The notes under the pieces were generated by a model, which was given only the letters and a program-made list of their open reading frames with translations, was not told where the DNA came from and made no database searches. Of a stretch of 64,000 nucleotides of DNA, positions 53,399 to 64,000 are shown piece by piece (the first letter of the stretch is position 1; each line of letters begins with the position of its first letter). Source of the stretch: Streptomyces violaceoruber (GTDB taxonomy: Bacteria; Actinomycetota; Actinomycetes; Streptomycetales; Streptomycetaceae); NCBI RefSeq assembly GCF_033406955.1, contig NZ_CP137734.1:3472001-3536000 (forward strand), in the 5' to 3' direction. A program made the translations under genes and the position numbers.

Positions 53399-54664
53399 AT
53401 GCCCCCCTTCGATGTCCCCGAGGGCGACCCCTTCGGCCCGCACAACCTTCCGTACGGCGTGTTCTCGATCCCCGGCTCGCTCGACCGGACGGACCGGACG
53501 GACCGGACGGACCGGACGGTGGGCGTCCGGCTGGGCGACCACGTCCTCGACGCGGGGGCGGCGGCCCACGCGCTCGGCTCGCCGTACGCGGCCCTCCTCG
53601 CGCAGCCCACCCTCAACCCGCTGCTGGCGGCCGGGCGCACGGCGTGGTCGGACGTGCGGCGCGCGCTGACGGCGTGGGTGACGGTGCCCTCCCACCGCGA
53701 GACCCTGGAGCCGTTCTTCCACCCGCTGTCGTCGGTGACCCTGCATCTGCCCTTCGAGGTCGCCGACTACGTCGACTTCTACGCCTCCGAGAACCACGCC
53801 CGCAACGTCGGCCAGATCTTCCGCCCCGACGCCGCCGACTCCCTCACCCCGAACTGGAAGCACCTCCCGATCGGCTACCACGGCCGCTCCGGCACGGTCG
53901 TCGTCTCGGGCACGGACGTCGTGCGCCCGTCGGGGCAGCGCAAGGCCCCGGCCGACGCCGCACCCGTCTTCGGTCCGTCCGTCCGGCTCGACATCGAGGC
54001 GGAGGTCGGCTTCGTCGTGGGTGTGCCGTCCGAACTGGGCAGTCCGGTCGCGCTCGGCGACTTCCGCGAGCACGTCTTCGGGCTCTGCCTGCTCAACGAC
54101 TGGTCCGCGCGGGACGTCCAGGCCTGGGAGTACGTCCCCCTCGGTCCGTTCCTCGGCAAGTCCTTCACCACGTCGGTGTCGGCGTGGATCACCCCGCTGG
54201 ACGCGCTGGAGGAGGCCCGGGTGGCACCGCCCGAGCGCACGCACGAGCTGCTGCCCTACCTGGACGACACGGACACCGACCAGGACGCCCCCGGCGGCTA
54301 CGACCTGCGGATCTCCGTCGCCGTCAACGGCCACGTCGTCTCCGAGCCGCCGTTCTCCACCATGTACTGGACGGCCGCCCAGCAGTTGGCCCACATGACG
54401 GTCAACGGAGCCTCGCTGCGCACCGGCGACCTCTACGGCTCGGGCACGGTGAGCGGGCCCACCGAGCGGGAGCGGGGTTCGCTGCTCGAACTGACCTGGA
54501 ACGGCCGCGACCCGCTGGAACTCCCCGACGGCAAGCGGACGTTCCTGGAGGACGGCGACGTGGTGACCCTGTCGGCCTGGGCCCCGGGCCCGGACGGTGT
54601 CCGGGTGGGGCTGGGAGAGGTGACCGGGCGCGTGGTCGGCCGGGGGGTCGAACAGGGCGTCTGA
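53399..54664 (+). CDS. fahA: Fumarylacetoacetase
   Basis: Hydrolyses fumarylacetoacetate to fumarate and acetoacetate, the last step of tyrosine/homogentisate breakdown. The 421-aa enzyme has the metal-binding DIEAEVGFVVGVP, the LLNDWSARDVQAWEYVPLG segment and the FLGKSF helix, all typical. Start ATG at 53399 (MPPFDVPEGDPFGPHNLP) has GAGG 8 nt upstream; an in-frame ATG at 53369 is less likely. A fourfold DRT repeat sits near residue 30. It is monocistronic; other genes of the pathway are not adjacent. Confidence 0.94.
   Translation: MPPFDVPEGDPFGPHNLPYGVFSIPGSLDRTDRTDRTDRTVGVRLGDHVLDAGAAAHALGSPYAALLAQPTLNPLLAAGRTAWSDVRRALTAWVTVPSHRETLEPFFHPLSSVTLHLPFEVADYVDFYASENHARNVGQIFRPDAADSLTPNWKHLPIGYHGRSGTVVVSGTDVVRPSGQRKAPADAAPVFGPSVRLDIEAEVGFVVGVPSELGSPVALGDFREHVFGLCLLNDWSARDVQAWEYVPLGPFLGKSFTTSVSAWITPLDALEEARVAPPERTHELLPYLDDTDTDQDAPGGYDLRISVAVNGHVVSEPPFSTMYWTAAQQLAHMTVNGASLRTGDLYGSGTVSGPTERERGSLLELTWNGRDPLELPDGKRTFLEDGDVVTLSAWAPGPDGVRVGLGEVTGRVVGRGVEQGV
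53483..53518 (+). repeat. Fourfold 9-bp tandem repeat inside fahA
   Basis: GACCGGACG occurs four times in a row and encodes DRT-DRT-DRT-DRT in a surface loop of the N-terminal domain. The length may vary between strains without frameshift. Confidence 0.92.
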
Positions 54665-54970
54665 CGGTTCGGGCGCGACGGCCACGGCTACGGCCACGGC
54701 CGACGGGATGCGGGGCCTGTATACCCGCCTGTACGCCCAGGGCCTGTACGTGTACGTCCAACGTCCGTACTCCCACGGTCCGTACACCCGAGGTCCATAC
54801 GCCCGAGGTCCGTACGCCCCGGTTCCGGAACCGGTGCCCGCCGACACCTGACTCACACCGCCCGGCCCCGTCATACTGGCGTCGGGCGGTGTGCGCACAC
54901 GGCCCGGCCCAGCACCACCCCTGTACGGCCAGATCCGCCCATCCTTCGACCAGGATCCGGAGCCAGTGGC
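54665..54970. other. 306-bp gap with short tandem repeats before the M56 gene
   Basis: Imperfect 15-bp units of the form CCCGAGGTCCGTACG occur at 54760-54821, preceded by GGCCACGGCTACGGCC units near 54680. No gene is seen. In Streptomyces an M56 gene is usually preceded by a BlaI-type repressor gene; none is present here. Confidence 0.6.
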
Positions 54971-55909
54971 ATGACCGTCTGCCTGCTCCTGCTGTTCGTC
55001 GTCGCCGTGACCGCCGCGGTGCCGGTGCCCCGCGCGCTGACCCGTTCCGCGTGGCCGGAGCGGGATCCCGTGGTCGGGCTGTGGGTGTGGCAGTGCCTGG
55101 TCGCGACGGTGCTGCTGTGCTGTCTGACGGCACTCACCCTCGGCGCCACCGCCGTCTTCGGGACCGTCCGCGCCCAGCTCTTCGCCCCGGCGCCACCCGC
55201 GGTGACCGCGGCGTACAACCTCTCCGCCGGCCCGGTCTGGGCGGCCGCCCTCACCCTGCTGCTGGCGGCCGGGGCCGCCTGGACGACCGCGATGCTCGCC
55301 CGCGAGCTGGTCGAGGCCCGCCGCCGACGCGCCCGGTCCCGCGCCCACCTGCGCGAGCGCGCCCCCGACCTGCCCGCCGGGCTCCCGGCGGCACGTGGTC
55401 CGCTGCTGGTCCTGGAGGACGAGTACCCGGACGCGTGGTGGATGCCCGGCAGCCCGCCCCAGCTGATCGTCACCACCGGCGCCCTGCACCGCCTCACCGA
55501 CCATCAGCTCGACGCCGTCCTCACCCACGAGCGAGGCCATGCCCGGGCCCGCCACGACTGGCTGCTGCACCTGTCGACCGCCCTGGCCACCGGTTTCCCG
55601 AGCGTGCCGCTCTTCGCCCACTTCTGCGACCAGACCCACCGGCTGGTCGAGCTCTCGGCCGACGACACCGCCTCCCGCCGCTGCGGCCACCTGACCACCG
55701 CGCTGGCCCTGATCGAGCTGAACCAGCACCGCGGTGTCCTCTCCTGCGCCTCCAGCCACCGCCTCCTCGGCGAACGCGTCGACCGCCTCCTGGAACCCCG
55801 CCCTCGCCTGCCCCGCCGCCACCGGGCCCTGACCACGGCAACGGCTGCCCTGGTCCCGCTCATCCCCCTCCTCATCACCTTCGCCCCGGGCCTGACCGCC
55901 CTGGCCTAG
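54971..55909 (+). CDS. M56-family (BlaR1-like) membrane metalloprotease
   Basis: A 312-aa membrane protein. N-terminal helices (residues 1-15 and about 40-60), then a pair near 88-115, surround a cytosolic metalloprotease domain with zinc motif LTHERGHARARHD (HExxH) and a third ligand region RLVELSADDTA. One helix closes the C-terminus. BlaR1-type proteases cleave their partner repressor in response to cell-wall antibiotics. Here no BlaI-type repressor gene and no external sensor domain are present, so it is an orphan protease. ATG at 54971. Confidence 0.9.
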   Translation: MTVCLLLLFVVAVTAAVPVPRALTRSAWPERDPVVGLWVWQCLVATVLLCCLTALTLGATAVFGTVRAQLFAPAPPAVTAAYNLSAGPVWAAALTLLLAAGAAWTTAMLARELVEARRRRARSRAHLRERAPDLPAGLPAARGPLLVLEDEYPDAWWMPGSPPQLIVTTGALHRLTDHQLDAVLTHERGHARARHDWLLHLSTALATGFPSVPLFAHFCDQTHRLVELSADDTASRRCGHLTTALALIELNQHRGVLSCASSHRLLGERVDRLLEPRPRLPRRHRALTTATAALVPLIPLLITFAPGLTALA

Positions 55910-55919
55910 CCGCCGCCCT

Positions 55920-56195
55920 CGATCTGCCGCGCATCCTGCGGCTGGGCCACGCCGACACGTTCGCCGCTCGGTGATCTCGACGCCCCGGTGCGCATCGAGG
56001 CGGTGCGCGGGCCCCGACCGCGCGGTCCCCGTCCTCGCCAAGGCCCGCGCCGACCGGAATGCCGACGTCCGCAAGGCGGCCGTCCTCGCCCCGACCCGGC
56101 ACACGGACGCCGCCGAGGACGCCCGGACGGCACTCGCGACGACCACGGGCGACACGGACGCCGCCGGCAGGGCGTACGCGACCCGGGCTCTGTGA
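55920..56195 (+). pseudogene. Decayed HEAT-repeat protein fragment
   Basis: Several frames together spell a HEAT-repeat C-terminus: LDLPRILRLGHADTFAAR in one frame, DAPVRIEAVRG in the next, and AVPVLAKARADRNADVRKAA with a stop after RAYATRAL in the third. No single frame carries the whole sequence, and no start codon or ribosome site serves it. This is best read as the 3' relic of a HEAT-repeat gene disrupted by at least two frameshifts; sequencing errors are an alternative. Confidence 0.65.
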
Positions 56196-56232
56196 CGCGC
56201 GGCGGGTGTGAGGGCCGGCCTCGGCCTACCCC

Positions 56233-58251
<2,019 letters not shown>

Positions 58252-58483
58252 CGTCTGGTCCCCCGTACGTACTACCTCGCCCGTCCGGCCTGTCTGGTCC
58301 GTCCTGCCCCGACCACTGCCTCAACGATAGGGGTCCGCGCCGACAGCCCGGGAGTTATCCACAGGCTGCCCGACGCGGCCCGCGTCAAGGACACGTCGAT
58401 CGTTCACACGTTCGCGGGAGACCTGCCTGATTCCGGCGGATAGTCTGATTGCACCCGCGAGACTCCGTCCCATGGGAGCACTG

Positions 58484-59083
58484 ATGAGCGTCTCACCGAA
58501 GGCGTCCGCACCCGACTGGCCGACTCCGCCGGAGGGCGGCTGGACCGCGGACGACCTGGACCGGCTTCCGAACCTGCCTCCGCACACGGAGCTGATCGAC
58601 GGCAGCCTCGTCTTCGTGAGTCCGCAGACTCTTTTCCACTCACGCGCTGTCGACTTCTTCAACTGGCAGCTCCAGTCCCTCGCGCCAGAGGAGTTCGAGG
58701 TCATCCGCGAGTTCACCATCGACATCGACCGGCAGAACCGGCCCGAGCCCGATGTGATCGTCGTGCGAGGCGACGTGGTGGACGACCCGGAGCAGACCCG
58801 CTACCCCGCCGAGGCCGTCACCCTGGCCGTCGAGGTCGTCTCCCCCGAATCGGTGTCCCGCGACCGCGAGACCAAGCCCCTGAAGTACGCCCGGGCCGGT
58901 ATCGCCCACTACTGGCGGGTGGAGAACGAGAAGGGTCTCGCCGTCGTCCACGCCTTCGAGCTGGAGCCCACCACCCGTGCCTACACCAGCGTCGGCATCT
59001 TCCGCGAACGCATGAAGGTGAGCGCGCCCTTCCCGATGGACCTGGATCTGACGGCCGTCAAACCGCGCCGCGGCGGCGAGTAG
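58484..59083 (+). CDS. Uma2-family (DUF820) restriction-endonuclease-fold protein
   Basis: A 199-aa protein of the Uma2/DUF820 group, which is expanded in Streptomyces. It has a PD-(D/E)xK-like core: RPEPDVIVVRG, then LAVEVVSPESVSRDRETKPL with the ExK, and KYARAGIAHYWRVENEKGLA. The biological role is unknown; many copies per genome suggest accessory nucleases. The ATG at 58484 is chosen for the GGGAG 6 nt upstream; the ATG at 58472 lacks a ribosome site. Upstream lies recQ, divergent, with a 232-bp gap that includes one DnaA-box-like TTATCCACA at 58355-58363. Confidence 0.9.
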   Translation: MSVSPKASAPDWPTPPEGGWTADDLDRLPNLPPHTELIDGSLVFVSPQTLFHSRAVDFFNWQLQSLAPEEFEVIREFTIDIDRQNRPEPDVIVVRGDVVDDPEQTRYPAEAVTLAVEVVSPESVSRDRETKPLKYARAGIAHYWRVENEKGLAVVHAFELEPTTRAYTSVGIFRERMKVSAPFPMDLDLTAVKPRRGGE

Positions 59084-59093
59084 CCCGGGCACA

Positions 59094-59145
59094 CACGGCT
59101 GTGGTCCGGCACCTCCTCGAAGAGAGGTGCCGGACCACAGCCGTG
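59094..59145. terminator. Very long bidirectional terminator (22-bp perfect stem)
   Basis: CACGGCTGTGGTCCGG-CACCTC pairs perfectly over 22 bp with GAGGTGCCGG-ACCACAGCCGTG around an 8-nt loop. It separates the convergent Uma2 gene and the nuo operon. A simple CAAAGCCGC direct repeat follows at 59146-59190. Confidence 0.93.
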
Positions 59146-59194
59146 AAGCCGTGAAGCCTCAAAGCCGCAAAGCCGCAAAGCCGCAAGCGCAGCG

Positions 59195-60849
59195 TCAGCG
59201 CACGAACACCCCCGCCTGACCCGCCAGGTCCAGGAAGTACTGGGGCGCCACGCCGAGCACCACCGTGACCGCCACGCCCACGGCGATCGCCGTCATCGTC
59301 AGCGGTGACGGCACCGCGACCGTCGGGCCCTCCGGACGCGGCTCGCTGAAGAACATCAGCACGATCACCCGGATGTAGAAGAACGCGGCGATCGCCGACG
59401 AGATCACACCGATCACGACCAGCGGGGCCGCGCCGCCCTCCGCCGCCGCCTTGAACACGGCGAACTTCCCGGAGAAACCGGAGGTCAGCGGGATACCGGC
59501 GAAGGCCAGCAGGAACACCGCGAAGACCGCCGCCACCAGCGGCGACCTGCGCCCGAGCCCGGCCCACTTCGACAGGTGCGTCGCCTCGCCGCCCGCGTCG
59601 CGGACCAGCGTGACGACCGCGAAGGCGCCGATCGTGACGAAGGAGTACGCGGCCAGGTAGAAGAGGACGGACGAGATGCCCTCCGGTGTGGTCGCGATCA
59701 CACCGGCGAGGATGAAGCCCGCGTGCGCGATCGACGAGTACGCCAGCAGCCGCTTGATGTCGGTCTGCGTGATCGCGACGATCGCGCCGGCCAGCATCGT
59801 GACGATCGCCACGCCCCACATCACCGGCCGCCAGTCCCAGCGCAGGCCGGGCAGGACGACGTACAGGATGCGGAGCAGGGCGCCGAAGGCGGCCACCTTG
59901 GTCGCCGCTGCCATGAAGCCGGTCACCGGCGTCGGCGCGCCCTGGTACACGTCCGGTGTCCACATGTGGAACGGCACGGCGCCCACCTTGAACAGCAGGC
60001 CCATGACGATCAGCGCGGAGCCGACGAGGAGCAGCGCGTCGTTGCCCATGGTGTCGGCGAGCGCCGGGGTGACGTTCTGCACGGTGCCGTCGACGACCTG
60101 GGCGATCGTGCCGTACGACATCGAGCCCGCGTAGCCGTAGAGCAGAGCGATGCCGAACAGGGTGAACGCGGAGGCGAAGGCGCCGAGCAGGAAGTACTTG
60201 ACCGCCGCCTCCTGCGACATGAGCCGCTTGCGGCGGGCCAGCGCGCACAGCAGGTACAGCGGGAGGGAGAAGACCTCCAGCGCCACGAAGAGCGTCAGCA
60301 GGTCGTTGGCCGCCGGGAAGACCAGCATGCCGGCGACGGCGAAGAGAAGGAGCGGGAAGACCTCCGTCGTGGTGAAGCCGGCCTTGACCGCCTTCTGCTC
60401 GCTCTCGCTGCCGGGCACGGCGGCCGCCTGCGCGGCGAAGGAGTCGACACGGTTGCCGTGCTGCTCCGGGTCGAGGCGCCGCTCGGCGAAGGTGAACAGG
60501 CCGACCAGGCTGGTCAGCAGAATGGTGCCCTGGAGGAACAGGGCCGGTCCGTCGACGGCGACGGCACCCATCGCCGCGATCCCGGCCTTGGTCGTGCCGT
60601 ATCCGCCCGCCGCGAGCGCGACGATCGCCGCGAACGCCGCGACCAGGGCGACGGCGGACACGAACATCTGCGCGTAGTAGCGGGACCTGCGCGGCACGAA
60701 GGCCTCGACCAGGATTCCGATGATCGCCGCGCCGAGGACGATGAGGACGGGCGACAACTGTCCGTACTCGATCTTCGGTGCGTCGATCTTGGCGATCGGG
60801 TCGGCCGCCGTCGCCGCCGTTGTCCACAGGCTGTGGACGGCTGTTGCGC

Positions 60850-60853
<4 letters not shown>
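59195..60853 (-). CDS. nuoN: NADH-quinone oxidoreductase subunit N (main complex I)
   Basis: A 552-aa proton-translocating subunit with about 14 helices. It shows VKYFLLGAFASAFTLFGIAL, FKVGAVPFHMWTPDVYQGAP and KRLLAYSSIAHAGFILAGV, the last of these carrying an essential lysine. Clearly diverged from the copy at 22-23.5 kb. ATG at 60853 overlaps the nuoM stop by 4 nt. It is the last gene of the main nuoA-N operon, whose earlier genes lie beyond the right edge. Confidence 0.95.
60820..60838. promoter_or_regulatory. DnaA-box-like palindrome inside the start of nuoN
   Basis: GTCCACAG-G-CTGTGGAC is a perfect inverted repeat that contains TTGTCCACA, the Streptomyces DnaA box, in the first codons of nuoN (codons 6-12). 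It may be chance codon use or a real DnaA site. Confidence 0.4.
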
Positions 60854-62421
<1,568 letters not shown>

Positions 62422-62426
62422 CGGTA

Positions 62427-64000
62427 TCAGACCGCCCTCATCAGCAGGGTCGCGGCGACGAGGAGTGCCGCACCGCCGAACATCGAGACCGCGTACGAGC
62501 GCGCGAAGCCGTTCTGCAGCCTGCGCATCCGCCCGGACAGGCCGCCGACCGAGGCCGCCGTCCCGTTGACGACTCCGTCGACCACGGTGTGGTCGACGTA
62601 GACCAGGGAGCGCGTCAGGTGCTCGCCGCCACGGACCAGGACGACGTGGTTGAAGTCGTCCTGGAGCAGGTCCCGCCGGGCGGCCCGGGTGAGCAGCGAC
62701 CCGCGCGGGGCGACGGCCGGGACCGGACGGCGCCCGTACTGCGCCCAGGCGACGGCGACGCCGATGACCATGCAGGCCACCGTCGCCCCGGTGACCGCCC
62801 CGGCGCTGATCGGGGAGTCGCCGTGGCTGTGCCCGGTGATGGGCTCCAGCCAGTGCATGAAGCGGTCGCCGATGCTGAAGAAGGCACCGGCCCCGACCGA
62901 TCCGACGGCCAGCACGATCATCGGGATCGTCATGAGCCCCGGCGACTCGTGCGGGTGCGGCGGTTCGTACGTGCCGCGTGTCTCGGCGGCGGGCTCCACG
63001 TCCGGCTTCGCGGGCGACGGCGTCGGGGCGTTGCGCCAGCGCTCCTCGCCGAAGAACGTCATCAGCATCACGCGTGTCATGTAGTACGCGGTGATGGCCG
63101 CGCCCAGCAGGGCACAGGCGCCGAGGATCCAGCCCTCGGTGCCGCCCTTGGCGAACGCCGCCTCGATGATCTTGTCCTTGGAGAAGAAGCCGGACAGGCC
63201 CGGGAAGCCGATGATGGCGAGGTAGCCGAGGCCGAAGGTGACGAAGGTGACCGGCATGTACTTGCGCAGTCCGCCGTAGCGGCGCATGTCGACCTCGTCG
63301 TTCATGCCGTGCATGACGGAGCCGGCGCCGAGGAACAGCCCGGCCTTGAAGAAGCCGTGGGTGACCAGGTGCATGATCGCGAAGACGTAGCCGATCGGGC
63401 CGAGGCCCGCGGCGAGCACCATGTAGCCGATCTGCGACATGGTCGAACCGGCCAGGGCCTTCTTGATGTCGTCCTTGGCACAACCGACGATCGCACCGAA
63501 GAGCAGCGTGACCGCGCCCACGATGGTGACCACCAGTTGCGCGTCGGGCGCGCCGTTGAAGATCGCGCCGGAGCGGACGATCAGGTACACGCCCGCCGTC
63601 ACCATGGTCGCGGCGTGGATGAGGGCCGAGACCGGGGTCGGGCCCTCCATCGCGTCCCCGAGCCAGGACTGCAGCGGCACCTGGGCGGACTTGCCGCAGG
63701 CGGCGAGCAGCAGCATCAGGGCGATCGCGGTGAGCTTGCCCTCGTCCGCCCCGGCCGCCAGTCCGGCCTCCCCGTGGCCGCCGAGCACCGGCCCGAAGGC
63801 GAAGGTGCCGAACCACAGGAACATCAGCATGATGCCGATGGACAGGCCCATGTCGCCGACGCGGTTGACCAGGAAGGCCTTCTTCGCGGCGGTGGCGGCG
63901 CTGGGCTTGTGCTGCCAGAAGCCGATCAGCAGGTAGGAGGCGAGGCCGACGCCCTCCCAGCCGACGTACAGCAGCAGGTAGTTGTCGGCGAGGACGAGGA
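62427..64000 (-). CDS. nuoL: NADH-quinone oxidoreductase subunit L (main complex I), 5' end outside window
   Basis: About 523 C-terminal residues of NuoL are present. The window edge starts in [20 protein letters not shown], followed by [20 protein letters not shown] and the [20 protein letters not shown] lysine helix. The C-terminal lateral helix domain is complete. The start codon and the first roughly 110-120 residues are beyond base 64000. The reading frame runs straight to the edge with no disruption. Confidence 0.95.

Noticed and set aside
58355..58363. TTATCCACA near recQ as a replication origin signal
   Set aside because: A single box with no cluster; not an origin.

Overview
This window is chromosomal DNA from a high-GC actinomycete, almost certainly a Streptomyces. 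Codon third positions are overwhelmingly G/C, GTG starts are common, and gene order matches what I recall of the Streptomyces coelicolor core chromosome read from the nusG end (about SCO4647) down to the main nuo operon (about SCO4562-4575). Most of it is conserved core. The clearest accessory gene is a TIR-STAND-TPR gene beside a tRNA-Tyr gene.

Layout. (1) 1-11.5 kb: nusG, secE, tRNA-Trp, an aspartate aminotransferase, an adenosine deaminase and murB. A TetR/MFS efflux cassette and a second TetR with a divergent methyltransferase follow, then two MaoC-fold (HadA/HadB-like) dehydratase subunits, rpmG, tRNA-Met and tRNA-Thr. The tRNA-Thr/tRNA-Met/rpmG/hadA/hadB ... tRNA-Trp/secE/nusG order is also the mycobacterial order, here opened up by the murB/add/aspC/efflux block. 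(2) 11.7-22 kb: an amidohydrolase with an eroded active site, an NAD(P)-binding protein, the TIR-NB-ARC gene with nine 42-residue TPR units, tRNA-Tyr, YajQ, a GlsB-type membrane protein, an amino acid permease, an SMI1-type protein, YccF and HtpX. (3) 22-39.4 kb: a second complex I operon, nuoABCHIJKLMN, which lacks D, E, F and G. Diverging from it are two near-duplicate histidine kinases, a NarL-type regulator and korAB (2-oxoacid:ferredoxin oxidoreductase). (4) 39.5-59.1 kb: a run of small independent transcription units. These include an NmrA-type SDR, RarD, a CGNR/VOC divergent pair, an SGAP-like aminopeptidase, a flavin reductase, an ABC exporter, a LolA-fold secreted protein, a polyprenyl synthase, a cell-wall lytic enzyme behind a c-di-AMP (ydaO) riboswitch, fumarylacetoacetase, an M56 protease, a HEAT-repeat relic, RecQ and a Uma2 protein. 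(5) 59.2-64 kb: nuoN, nuoM and the 3' part of nuoL from the main complex I operon, cut by the window edge.

How the genes may work together. The nuo2 operon, korAB and the two-component genes between them form one block. Because nuo2 lacks the NADH-oxidising module and KorAB makes reduced ferredoxin, the block may be a ferredoxin-fed respiratory or ion-pumping system. The absence of nuoD means it would have to borrow that subunit. The TIR-NB-ARC-TPR gene has the architecture of a one-gene NLR-like anti-phage sensor, and its TPR array looks recently duplicated. Several short promoters carry clear inverted repeats that suggest specific operators. All functional calls come from reading motifs; no database search was run.
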